From Aphis gossypii (Eukaryota; Arthropoda; Insecta; Hemiptera; Aphididae): a stretch of DNA of 64,000 nucleotides. The notes under the pieces were generated by a model, which saw only the letters and a program-made list of their open reading frames with translations, was not told where the DNA came from and ran no database searches. The position numbers and the translations under genes were made by a program. This document shows, one piece after another, positions 39,381-51,900 of the stretch. The stretch is from the NCBI RefSeq assembly GCF_020184175.1, contig NC_065532.1:14198001-14262000 (forward strand). Reading direction: 5' to 3'. The number at the start of each line of letters is the position of its first letter. Positions within the stretch are counted from its first letter, which is position 1.

Positions 39381-39820
39381 ATCCGTCGGACGCGCCCAAA
39401 ATGCGCAACGGTGGGGTACAGTTTTTGGACGACTCACACGACCCGGCCGTGGCCGGATGGATAGCCGCGAACGCAGCCGTCGCGCAGCAGACCATGTCAC
39501 AGCTTCCGTTGTCGTCTTCGTCGTCGTCGTCGACGGGCACGCTGCGCAGGGGAGGAGGAACGGCCATCAACGACCGTCAACAGCCTCCGCCGCCGCCGCC
39601 GCAGCCGTCGATCGACTCCTCTCGCCGTTGGAACGACGTGACGCCGAAACCGTTTAGCTACACTCACCACCATTTGCAACAGCAGCAGCAGCATCAGCTG
39701 CAGTCGCCGCAGCCGCCGCATCACGTACGCGTCCGACCGGACCCGAACGAACTCGACGGGGCGGACATAAAGGAGAAGCTGATGATGTCCAGCGGTCACA
39801 TACCCGAGAGTTGCGTGTGA
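39381..39820 (+). CDS. Sidestep-like protein, last coding exon: cytoplasmic tail with PDZ ligand
   Basis: The acceptor GTCGAGCAG precedes the exon. It enters in phase 1 (G + AT = Asp) and encodes 145 residues (384-528) before TGA at 39818-39820. The tail begins PSDAPKMRNGG and contains WIAANAAVAQQ, a serine run (39508-39533), a proline run (39583-39606) and a Gln/His-rich stretch (39676-39705). It then has PDPNELDGADIKEKL and ends SSGHIPESCV. The last four residues E-S-C-V fit a class I PDZ-domain ligand (S/T-x-V), so the tail probably binds a synaptic or junctional scaffold; this is an inference. The trinucleotide runs are candidates for length variation between individuals. High GC creates a 170-codon antisense shadow frame. 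Confidence 0.92.
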
Positions 39821-39956
39821 ACGACCACGTCGTGTCCTGCGTGCTGTACATAATAATATTATAATAATATTAATAATAATAATGAAAAAAAAATTGTCGC
39901 ATAATGTTGTATAATAATATAATATGTCAAAGAGAGAAAAACGGTAAACCGCGTGC

Positions 39957-39962
39957 AATAAA
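39957..39962 (+). terminator. Proximal poly(A) signal AATAAA
   Basis: AATAAA 137 bases after the stop codon, followed by GTGTATGTATGTATAT, a GT-rich downstream element. It would give a short 3'UTR. Confidence 0.55.
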
Positions 39963-40191
39963 ACGTGTATGTATGTATATAGTAACACTACGACTGCTGT
40001 AAATCGCATTTAATAGTAACAACGGCGAAAAAAAATTTAACGATTTTTAGACCAGCGTGGGTCCATGTAAACTTCGCGACTCCCCGGACATTTACCCTCT
40101 ACTACTTGTATAATAATGATATCTTAAAACTTTCCCAGTCGCGTTTTAGACCGATTTATCGCTTCCAATCCCACGATAACTATATATATAG

Positions 40192-40192
40192 C

Positions 40193-40230
<38 letters not shown>

Positions 40231-40247
40231 AATTATTATTATTATTA
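40192..40247. repeat. (AAT)n-(ATT)n inverted simple repeat in the 3'UTR
   Basis: About ten AAT units run directly into about nine ATT units, so the RNA can fold back into a long A-U hairpin. It lies between the proximal and distal poly(A) signals. Confidence 0.9.
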
Positions 40248-40710
40248 TATTGGAACCTTTTTAATAATATCGATACTGATTATAAAAAATTAATATAATA
40301 ATAATATGATAGGTATAATATAATAGCTCTATTGATCTAGTGTAATATAATATTATGTATAGGTAGTCGTTCGGAGCACCGTAGTCGAGTTTGTGTATTA
40401 TCGTAAAATAATATATAATGTAATATAATATAATATGTGTTAAGATTAAACATGGGCCGTCGACGATCATCATTGACCCGCGCCTATGAGTTGTAATAAT
40501 AGTTAAAATGTAAAAGAAAATTGTGTATAGATAGCTTCGTCCCCCGCATATAATTCAAGAGCGTCCTGCGCGTTCATTTTTAAAAATATAATATTTCGTA
40601 CTTCTCTGTTCCTCGTCGTCGTTTTTGCAGATTATAATAATAATAATAAAATAATTTAGCCAAAAATATAATTAGATCGAATTCTTACATATAATAATTT
40701 ATACTGTTTT

Positions 40711-40716
40711 AATAAA
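40711..40716 (+). terminator. Middle poly(A) signal AATAAA
   Basis: AATAAA running into an A homopolymer. No clear GT-rich element follows, so it is weaker as a candidate. Confidence 0.3.
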
Positions 40717-40901
40717 AAAAAAAAATGTTTAAAAAAAATACAACTTTTATTTAGTGTAATCCTGTTATGTATTAATATAACATAATATTGTGTATATTTA
40801 AACGTTACCTTTTATCCTATTGTGTTATCTCATAAGTACTCATATAATATTATTATTTAATAACTATATAATTTTATGATCGTTGTTGTTTTGTTTTTAA
40901 A

Positions 40902-40907
40902 AATAAA
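40902..40907 (+). terminator. Distal poly(A) signal AATAAA
   Basis: AATAAA followed about 15-30 bases later by TTTTTTCGAGTTGTGTTTC, a T/GT-rich downstream element. The best-formed of the distal signals. Confidence 0.5.
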
Positions 40908-40925
40908 ACGTTTGTCAAATACTTT

Positions 40926-42380
40926 TTTCGAGTTGTGTTTCATTTCGACAAAGTACAATAAATTGTCCACCGGTAGTAACCCTATTTATGTGTGTACATG
41001 GATCATCGACGAATGCAATTCAACTGTGTGTGGATTTTTACCGCCGTAAACTATGAAAATAAATATGCACAATTATACACATTGAAACTTTTGCAATTTT
41101 TTTCCCCGTAAAACTAACATTTCTCAATTTATTTTAAAATTATTATGCTAAGCTATAATAATTAGACTCCGTATAGTTATTATAAAATATTACAATTCGT
41201 CAAAATCTTTAAAAAAAATAGTGTGCTACGATTATTACGTACATTGGCATTTGGTTTTAAAATATTTCGTTTGTTCAATGTTAATTATCTATAATAATAG
41301 TAGAAACATAAAACATTTTTTTTTCTATATTTAGAAATTTTTCTTTAATAGACTTTAAAGTTTAAACCATTTTATATAAAAATTTCAAATTTAACCAAGT
41401 TTTGTTATGGCTAATTATTCGATAAATAAACGAAAAATTTAAATATATAATATATATTTATTTTTTCAAAAGAAAATATAATTAATTAAAATAAGAATTT
41501 ATATGAAAAAAAGTAATGATATCTTTAGTATAGTCATAAAAAATTGTCCTCTAATGAAAAAAATAAAAAGCAATAAATCAGATTGTTTCTGTATTTTTAT
41601 TATATTTTTTTAATCTAATAAAATGGATTTTTTACACTTCCTCGTACTAATTGCCTACACGTATTTGTAATATTCTTACAGATAATAAATAAATACGTTC
41701 AGATGTCGATCATCAATGATAATCGATTGTGAAAATTAGGTTAGGTCTCATCGAGATGGTCAAAGATTTTTTTCCCGATTATTTCTACGATTCAATGAGT
41801 AGCTAAAGGTAATGCGTATAATTCAAATAAATATTATATTACACTTGATGGATTTTTGAATGGCAAATCAATTCGATTAATTAAAATAAAAATAAAATAT
41901 TTTTAGCACAATAGTATCAGCTATACTATATTTTTGTTTAAAATAAGCTCTACTTCAATACTATTTTTCTAAAAACCAAATAAAATATAACTAAATAAAT
42001 AATAAATATTCAAAACCATATATGAACGCCAAGTAAAGGAAAATTATTAAATATTATCTCTTTCCTCAATTAGTATCTATAGAAATTTTATTTAACTGTA
42101 TATTATGAGCAGATTCGAATCGTATAAAGTACCTACTCATAATATGAAATCTCTGCATTTTTTTTTAACTTGTTTATTACGTTTCCAAACACAATCGCCA
42201 TACAGAGATATTAAGTAATATGAAAATGAATAATTCCAACTTATACACACAATAATGAAACTCTAAATACATGTAGAATAAGATGTAATTTTGCCAGAGC
42301 AACAATGGTGAAATTTACGATGTCATCTAACGTATTGGGAAGAAAAATTAGATTTTAAAAGACATAAAAAAAAACCTCAT
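40926..42380. other. AT-rich intergenic DNA
   Basis: Nothing specific seen. Homopolymers and short chance ORFs only, with one TTAGGTTAGG pair at about 41739. Confidence 0.7.
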
Positions 42381-42710
42381 CGACCGGAATAACGAAGTCA
42401 GACTCGGTGGCTACGCATCTTGAACCGCGTCTAATGGTGAGAGTGGAAATTCCGGGTAAATATCGTTTTTAATCTCGTCTCGGTCGTCGTCGTGAATAAA
42501 CACGGGACCGACTGGCTGGAACGCTATTAGTTTTTCGAAATTGACCTTTTCTCGCAAACCTCCCCTCGCTTTCACTCGCGCCCTCTATATCTATACCGCT
42601 TCACCCGCTGTCCTGCAAAAGGCGCGCAAGCGGAGATATAAAACGACCCCGTCGGCTAAGGGTTAAGAAAATCGTTTTCGCAGACGGCGGCGGTGACGAC
42701 GGAAATTAAT
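42381..42710 (+). promoter_or_regulatory. GC-rich patch with TATA box (candidate promoter)
   Basis: A CpG-rich block (for example GGCGCGCAAGCGGAG near 42621) contains TATAAAA at 42637-42643. About 70 bases further is ATG at 42709, which opens a 63-codon frame (to 42900) beginning MVNSPLTCVLLYTICLFTST. That frame is hydrophobic but has no recognised family, and its end lies in a CT-rich simple repeat (42864-42890). The block may be the promoter of an unannotated or non-coding transcript. An acceptor-like TTTTCGCAG at 42675-42683 is an alternative reading. Confidence 0.25.
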
Positions 42711-42863
42711 GGTCAACAGCCCTTTGACGTGTGTGCTGTTGTACACGATTTGTCTTTTCACGAGCACCGTTCTCATGACATTCCGTTGGGTCCAAACACA
42801 CCCGTTCTATATCTCCGCCACCTTTCATCACTCTATCAATCTCTTTTTCATGATCTGTCCATC

Positions 42864-42890
42864 ACTCTTTCTCTCTCTTTCTCTCTTCTT
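42864..42890. repeat. CT-rich simple repeat
   Basis: Imperfect (CTTTCT)n / CT tract on the plus strand. Confidence 0.85.
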
Positions 42891-42965
42891 AGACTTATGA
42901 GTTGTATGAGTACGTATGTTTGTTTATTGGATATCATATTCACGCTTGACGACGGCAGCACAACT

Positions 42966-45900
42966 ACCATCTAGGGTCTAGAACGATTTGGCATTCAGCT
43001 CAATCAAACAAGGATTATTTATTTTCGGTATGTGTTTCCACTGATTTCGTATGATAATTCCAAGTAAGATCTCAAACGTTATGAACAGGCAAACGCATCG
43101 TGTCTTACGATTATTTATTGTTGTTATTATACAGCAGTTGTTTCGTTGAGAGTGCTGCAGACGTCGTCATTATATTATTATGTTTTAATATGTAATCCAC
43201 TGAAAATAGTGTTCGCAGTTTACAGTTTTGACAACATCCTGCCCGAACACGAACGAAACTTTGTAAAGTTGTTTATGCGCGTGTGGCGTGTGAGCCTACA
43301 AAACACGAAGCTTTATAATAATTAATATACCAATAAAATACGTACGCATGGTATACATCAGAGTTTTTAAACAGTTTTTTTTTTTTATCTTTTGTTAACA
43401 TCATCTCCATGTAGTTTTTAGAAATCTTGAAATATCCTACAGCAGAATACAAATAAGTATAAGGTACCAAAAATCTACTGCCAATCGACATACTACTATT
43501 TTAAAGAATAATAGATCACTGGATTTATCCTGTAAAAAAAATAATTTATAAATATTTTTATATATATATATATAAAATGCATGAGTAACGATCATAATGT
43601 TAACATTTTTGAAATTCAGGTTTGTATAATTAATTTATTAGGTATGTTAGAAATAACTCAAATCTTCAATGTCTGTATTTACTTTTATTAACATGTATAC
43701 GTTTGTTGTACTTAGTTCGTGTAGATTGTGTAACTGAAAAACAAAAAAAAAGTTAAAAAAAAAAAAAAAACAATCATATCTAAATTTATTTAAATTCATA
43801 GTTTTTAAACAAAATGTTGATGTAAAAATGTACACGACTATTCATTATTTAATTTTTACTTATGGAAATTTCCTACCAAATATTAATTTTTTTTAATTCA
43901 ACCGATTGAATTGCTGTTTTAGTATTTGCTTTGCTTTGAAAATTGATAATGATATCATTCGTTTTGCAATTAAACATGATGTAAACTAGGTCACAAGGGT
44001 AAACATAAATTTGATATTATGTAAATAAACGATTTGTAGTGTTTGAAATTCGGAGTTTGGTCGCTGGTCTATACTTCCTAAACTAAAAATAATCATTTAT
44101 TTAATGCAGAAGTGTAAAACCAACTTGAACCCAATATGACTGATTTGTGTATATCCACATTAATCATTTCCTAGCTTTTAGCACAAAAATGTGATACTTG
44201 TGTACGGTTCGAGCAATAAATCACCTATTTTTACAGAGCCATGAGTTCGAAAGGATGTACCGCCACTTAAATCACATTTCATCATCGTTATAATCCACGA
44301 ATGTCGACGAATACATGTTTGCGGAAAAGAAAGATCGTGTAAAAAAAAAAAAAAATAAATAACTACGCGCTGTATAGATTTATAGCTATTTTTCCGTTCG
44401 ACCGAACGTGCAGTTGTTGCGAAATCCACATGTATGCGCCGCTGCACCAGACCCGTACAAAATCTCAGAGCTGAAATAACATTAAACACCGGACCTAATT
44501 TCTAACTGGAAGCGATGTCTCGGCGCGGAAGGATACAAACAAATGCCGGGGCAAAATTCTGTGTGTATATAATAGAAACTAGACCGTTCTCTATAGAGAA
44601 CGTATAGCAAATAAACGCCAAACGCACGCGTTTTAAACCGGAAAAAAAAACAATAATATTATTTACGTATATTACTATAGGAACTATATATAATGATATT
44701 ATATTGTTTATACGTTCTTAATAAGCGATAAAATTTAGTAGTACAGGTGATTCGGACAACTTTAATCGGCCGTTACCAGACTACGTGCGTGGACCGGAAG
44801 TGTTACCTATACTTATGTCGATCGGTTATAAACGCCACTTATAATTTTTATTACTCAAACGATAATTAAACTTGCCCGATACTCTTAATCCATAGTTTCA
44901 ATAGTCAATTTGTACACGATATACTTTTATACTATTATTATGGTTTTGGATAAAAATCTTGGTAAACGTATTCAGTTATTAGAATGACCTAGCCGAGTCA
45001 GACGTCTTAATTTCAATGCCAGTCAATCAGACTGAAAACCCATCGCAGCGAAAATTATGTTCGAGAGTTACCTATAGGTGATCTCGGTGATTGATACTGT
45101 GTAGATATTAAAATAATAGTGACCATATAATGTTTGCATACCATAGCGAGGTGTTCTCTAGTCGTAGAAAAAGTAATGAACACCATTGTACAGGAGTTAC
45201 GGATGTGACCTACATAAGATGACAATTGACATATAAATGGGAAAACCTATGCCGCTTTTTTAAGACTAAGGATAAACTAAGACCGATTCAAGTAGTAAAA
45301 ATATTACTGATGGGTGTAGTAGTTAAAAAAATATTACTGTCTAGTGTCTAGAAAAAAATTCTTAGTCCTTAATAGGTAATTAGATTTATTATGACCTATC
45401 ATTTTTAATTTAAAAAATATATTATATTTTTATTTGAATACTAATAAAAGTTTCAGGATAAGTAGGTATGTGAAAAAATTTAAATAAATCCAATATTCAC
45501 AATATATTCGTATAAACAGTATGCAACTTACGTGATGATCGAATCCGGTCGAATCAATGATTATAGATGTCTGATCTGAAGTAACATTTAAGTCTTAATA
45601 AAAATTTTTTCAATCTATTATTTAATATAATATCTTCTCCTTTATAATTATTTTTTCAAAATAATCTAAATTACATCAATTATAATCTTACCATTGAAAA
45701 AAACAATTAATATAGGTAGTAATTTAATTACAATGTAATTGGACAACATTGAATATGAGAAATTTACTAAAATTAGATATTAATTTTTATGATTTGATTT
45801 TTAAATATAGATACTTATAACTCATAAACAACTCGTCTAAATTTCAATTTTTATATATTTTCGACACACGCTCTGAAAAAATATTAATTGAAAAATATAT

Positions 45901-48900
45901 ATTGTCATAAATAAAATTTAAGTTGATAAAAAATATATTATATATATATATTTTTAAATTGGCTGTAAATTGGCTGTAAATTACGAAAGAAAAAATATTT
46001 TCAAAGACAGTTAATAAATGTAAAAATAATAAATGGTTCATACTAAATTATCTGGATTGACAATTATATTGTTGGTAAATTATTTTTATAATATTAATTT
46101 TTGCCTCGCATTCCTATAATTAGATTAAAAACAGTAATAAATGTACATAATTTAAAACCACTATTTTAACAATAATTATTAAAATATTAACTTGAATACC
46201 TGAAATAATAACATGTTATTATTATTATTTTATTAGATTAGTCTAACATGATAAATTGTAAAGTACTATACATTTTAATAATACAGTTAATTAGAATAAA
46301 TAATAATAAAAATAAAAATAATTGTCGAACCATATTTAAGTCGCACTATATTTAGGTAATAGATTTATTATTATCACGGGAGCTTCTAAGGAGTCTCGAT
46401 ATCTACTTGGGTAATTTTTGATACTAGTGGGAATTACGGTTCCCAAATTATTATCAGGTGATGCCACAAATTCTAAGACAATATATAGGTTAGATACGAC
46501 TTATTTATTAAACTGTAAAGCTCGTATTATTTTTTGAATTACAGCTCAATGGAATTAGAAGCGATGATTTTCTGTCTTTGTCTAACACACGTGAAAAGTA
46601 GGCATTTAGACGTGTTTTCATTCTAACGTACTGATTGATCAATTGAAGTGATAAACAGTTGTGAATTGGCCCAAACGGAGAGTGGGAGAAATCTGCCGGG
46701 GCCGCTGCCATGAGAGGACTCTTTGCCATGGTCTACTTTTAATAGAAAAAATTTTATATTATCATTTAATATTCGATCTTGCTAATTTATAAATTAACAA
46801 TTATACGAGTAGAATAATAGATAATAAATTAATAACACATAATCCTAGAGCACGAATATTTCTATATAATATTATTTACTTGGAATAATGTAGATATAAG
46901 TACAACTAGAATATGTTAATTGCTTATATACTTAATAATCTATGTATATTGTATAATATTAATAACTAATATAATATCAGTCATTGATTAAATATTTAGT
47001 ATATTTAATCAATGGTTTTATAGTATAATTATGAAATGAAATATACAATATTTACGCTATTCTAACATGCACTATATATATCCATAGCTTATTTACTTGT
47101 AATTGGAAAAATTATTTTCCCTGACCCTGCACTCCACCAGTTATTTGTATAATAAGATTATTATAAGAGCCCGCTGGCTAAAATTAGAAATAAAAAATTA
47201 CCGTTGGCCACCGTCATCCATCGAGTGACGACCGATATTGTTTTTTTTATACAATTTAATAAATTATACTGTTATTTTTATTGTCAATCGTCAATGGTTA
47301 TTCGTTATTAAATTGTGATTGAAAAGATTAAATGACTGAATAATGATCATTCAAAAAAATTACTCTAACCGTAGTATTTGTAAAAATAAGTCTAATATTA
47401 ATAATTATTCACAAAACTCATAAATATTTAAGTTATAAATGATTATAAAAATATTGGATAGGAAAATAGTTATAATACTTGTCCAACTAACTAGGTATAT
47501 TCTATACAAATGTATATAATATATTATATTATCGGGATAATAGTTTCTTGCAAAGTTCATTATGTTGAAAATATATCATATGTTTATGTTATAAAGTTAC
47601 TGATAAGAATTCTAAAAACAGGTTTTAATTTGTCAAGTATATAGGTACTTGAGATCGATTATTCAAAATTTTTGATTTTGTCCTCCTAAGTCCTTAAAAA
47701 AGGTTAGTTCAAACAATGGAGTAATTCAATCTTTGGAAAAGTTGAAATTAAAAAATCAAAAATCTGGGAAAGTAGGAACTGTAGTAGTTAGAACTGTAAA
47801 GTAGTTATATTATGTATAAGTAGTTAGAACTGTTATCGATTCACTAAACGGCCTACTAAGCTGATTGCGTTTCGTATGGACATGGTAATCTCGGATAGTA
47901 CGCACGGTAATCCTATTTCGATGATTCGGTATGTTTACAGGTAGAGAGTTGAAACGCATAATATTTTTGGTTAGTGGGATATTACTATTACAATATGTAT
48001 ATTGTGTTTAGCTGCATATGATAACCGCACACGTTTGTATTTAAAGTTTTAATGTTTATTAACCATTGGGCGTACCTATATGGCTAAACACAGTAACTTC
48101 CCACCACGTGTTTAGGCGGTGAAGGTATACAAACAATAATAATGTGTATCAACAAATTACGGTAACATCTCTACTCTTCTGTGATACCTATACGCAATAT
48201 TGTTCAAAACATGTATATGGTTTTGTATAAAATATACCGTGTTCGTGTAATACAATAAGGTTAATACGCATATTGAGAGCAATCGGTATAGTGTCGAATT
48301 TAAATGTTAGGAAACGCACACAACTCCTTCAGAAAAAAATTATAGTTTAATTCGATACATGGGTGCAATTAAGATAAAAATCTTACATAAACAGTGAGAA
48401 CCCTTATCATTTGCTCAATTCACAAATAGTACATGGTTTATACCGTTACGGAACAACTAACATAAAACATAAACGGAGAAAGAAATTGAACAAATAATCT
48501 CGATTATAAAAACAGCTGTACAATAATAAATTGATGTTTTATATGCGAATTATCTAAATAATAACTATTCATACAATAAAATACATTAGACATAAGTCAA
48601 AATATTTAATAAGAAATAATACGGATAAAAATAAATATTATGTCAAAATTAAAATGTCCACACATTTTAGACTATACATAATAATATTATGATAATTTAT
48701 AATAACATTAAACAATAGTAAAGCATTTTTTTTCCAAAACAATAAATCAATTTAGAGACTAAAAAGACTTAACCGAAACTCAATCTCAGATATTTTCATA
48801 TTACCATACTTAGTAATTTGATGGTATTATTTAAATAAAATATGGTTTGATTTTAAGTCGAGTTTTGATTATAATAAATCTGGTGGTCATGCATTAGTGA

Positions 48901-51900
48901 CAAACGCTGAGTTTAAATATCGATAGACTTGGATATTCATGCGTAAAATGACATATTGCCTAAGTTTTGCTTTAATGTGATATAAAGAATATTTATCACA
49001 GCAACTTGAAACATTCCATTGTTACTGAAATTTTCGTGTTGTATACATAGTGAAATATTTGAACTCGTCTTTTATATTTTTAAGAATTTGAAATTTTGAA
49101 ATTTCTTTGGTTTTTTCTAAAAAAAAAGTTTTGACAAACATTTTTAGGATTGTTCAAAAACCTCTAGAATGTTTATGTCCCCCATAAACTTCACTGTGCT
49201 CATAAAAATTTAAAAACGTACTTAACATTTTTTGAAGTGAAATCATTCTGTATACTAATATAATGTAAACATCTACCGTAGTTTTTGTCTTTTTTATTTT
49301 TATTACTATACACTTACACCTGCATAGGCACGGTATAAATTTCGTATTATATAATATTTATTTAAATACGCGATCATGTATATTATAGAAGGTTTACAAA
49401 ACTACTATAGATGACTATGAACAGTGAAATTTTACAAGTCATAGATTAAATGGACACACTATAAGCGTTAATGAAATTATGTATAGTCTTGCCATTGTAT
49501 TATGCCTAATCGTCACATTTACTTGATTATAAATTTATAAATTTATTTTACCTTAGTGAGGTGCTAGTAGAGGGAATCAATTCAGTTATTCGTATATTAC
49601 TTAAGTCATATATTTTTTTTTTTTGTATTTATTCTTTGACAAGTAGGTCTGCCCAAAACGTTATCTAAGTAGGAACCACCTACTGTATTCCTGAAACACG
49701 CGTTAGAAAATATTATTTTATATTATATTAATAAAAACAATTCCATATTGGAACAGAAAATTTCAACGACTGTAAACAGCGCTTACAACGATCGTATTCA
49801 GATGTTACACTATATTATTATCGTTAGAGATTTAACGCGTAAATTAATTCATTTTCTCAGTGTCGCTGCTGCAGGGTTTTCGATCAACAGCCGCTGTTGC
49901 TATAGTAGTGCATTGTGTGTAACTGACTTTGTTAATTTTGATCGATGATGTAACGGAGATCAGACACCATCCGCACGAGGCGGATCTCTTCCCATGACAA
50001 ACAAAGCAAACTTTATTGTGTTTAATTTCGTCTTCGTGTCGGACACCGCAGAAACCTCGCCGTTTTTACAATATAACGTACGAACGCTACACATCAATAA
50101 CAATTGTTAAGTTTGTTTAGTCATACAACAACACTAAATAAATATGTTTAATTGAAATTATATATATATATATATATGCAATAATGCAATACACAATTAT
50201 TTTTAAATTTTGTGGGTTAGGATAGATATGTCATGATATTATTCAAACAACTTTAACGGATCACTAAAAAAATTAAATGTGTGTTAATTCATAAGTATTA
50301 TTATTTATTATTTATTGGTGGTTTGATTGTGAACACTCTTTAAATAAAATAAAATGTTTTACAATGCATTAGATTAATTGAGTATTAATCAAAAATGACT
50401 ATTTAATATTAATCGTGTCGTATTGATAATATTAATTATTGTACGTATATCGAGAATGTAAATAATTATACCATCATTTTGTTTTGACATAATGACATAT
50501 CCATTTGTCTGATCAAATTTTGTTTACCGAGAAACATGTTAGATACGTAAAAGAGTATATTATAAATAATCAAAATATTATATCTATAGAACTGTATGGT
50601 TCTTCGCTGACATTCTTTACAATATATTTTTATTACGATAAGTTTTGATTAGAATAAAAATAAACAGCAAGTCTTAATTTAGAAAATGTTTTTACTAACA
50701 TCAAATGATTTAATAATTTTAGTTTTAAATGAAAAAAAAATTAAAGACTGAGCCATGCAATATTTTGAAGTAAATAGCAAATGTTTGCAAGTTTTAAACA
50801 AGCAAAAATGTTAATTTTAATAATTTACATACGTAGCTAATATTGTATTCTAAGAAAAATGTGGTTTTACAATGATATAATATATAACAGATAACCAGTT
50901 GTTAGTGTTTTGTTTATTAGAATTAAGTTAGGACAGCAGTATTTGATAACTGTAATTGTATAAATAATAAGTTAATTGCATTATTTTACAACTAAATTAG
51001 CAAAATAACTTATTATACCTATTAATTATAGTGACTTATACGTTTAATAAATAACTTGTGACCTGAAATAACACTATTTCTCTCTAGCCAGTGTTGCCAC
51101 AGGTTGATTACTTCATCATGTTAATCACGCCAAAATAAAATATGTAAATTCTCCAACATACTTATTGTAAAAAATATTTACAGATTATAATATGTACTAA
51201 AAATAAAAAGTTTAAAAAAATTAATAAATAACTTATTAATATTCCTTTCTTTCATTTATAACATACATATTTATTGTAATATTTTATAATATATTTATAA
51301 AATTTAAATAATATCTGAGGAATTTACATTATGCATAACATTTTAAATGTGTTATATTTAAATAGATTCCAAGCGAAGTCTATTTTATCATTAATAAATT
51401 TATTTTAATCACCTTCTGAAACTAAAAATATTAATTTAATCTATCAAATGCTAAATAATTATAAGTATTTTATAAAATTATTAAAATATTACTAAAAAAA
51501 AAAAAAAAGAAAAATACTGAAAATAGGAATATTTTTGTTAAAATAGTTTTCAACAAATTAATAACATTTTAGTATAGGTGATTAATAGTTATTTATTTTA
51601 AACATTTTTATAAATTTTAAAATTTCAACAATACTTATAGTTTGATATTCTATCTATAGAAATTTTAAATTATTGCTACAAATGATAAAAAATTTAAAAA
51701 AAAATTGTATTTAAAGTAATACAACATTTTTCTTAACTTAATTTATTATATTTGCACAAATTACATTATTCATCATATTAATCATCTGAATACTACAATG
51801 CTAAATACGTTTAATCACTGTATTATATCTAGCATACATTTATTATAATAAATATAAGTTGTGTTTTAGCTAAAGTGGTATTTATCTGTTGTAATTTCTG

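Larger units (their letters stand above)
1..40925 (+). other. Sidestep-like Ig-superfamily gene, 5'-truncated by the window
   Basis: This is the gene-level span, from the window edge to the last likely poly(A) signal. Six exons join without a frame break: phase 0 after the first and phase 1 at the next four junctions, all with AG acceptors and GT donors. The 528 in-window residues give half-and-half Ig domain, Ig domain, FN3-like domain, transmembrane helix and cytoplasmic tail. The motif EGDDVYFDC and the WxHN|G splice junction inside the Ig fold are typical of the insect Sidestep family (Side and Side-II to Side-VIII). The family is known as cell-surface ligands of Beat receptors in nervous-system wiring. 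Introns measure 7886, 9101, 2517, 8190 and 5728 bp. The signal peptide and roughly three more N-terminal Ig domains expected for the family are not in the window. Which Side paralogue this is cannot be told from here. Confidence 0.88.
39821..40925 (+). other. 3'UTR of the Sidestep-like gene
   Basis: AT-rich non-coding sequence after the stop codon, inferred to run to about 20 bases past the last AATAAA (40902). It contains an AAT/ATT inverted simple repeat at 40192-40247. The exact cleavage sites are unknown. Confidence 0.6.

Noticed and set aside
39497..40009. 170-codon minus-strand frame, the longest single frame in the window
   Set aside because: It lies opposite the triplet-rich tail exon. 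The Arg and Leu runs are the reverse reading of the Ser, Pro and Gln runs, and it continues into the 3'UTR without any domain.
51088..51130. CCAGTGTTGCCACAGG, which resembles the end of some DNA transposons
   Set aside because: No inverted partner (TGGCAACACTGG) was found in the following kilobase and no target duplication could be defined.
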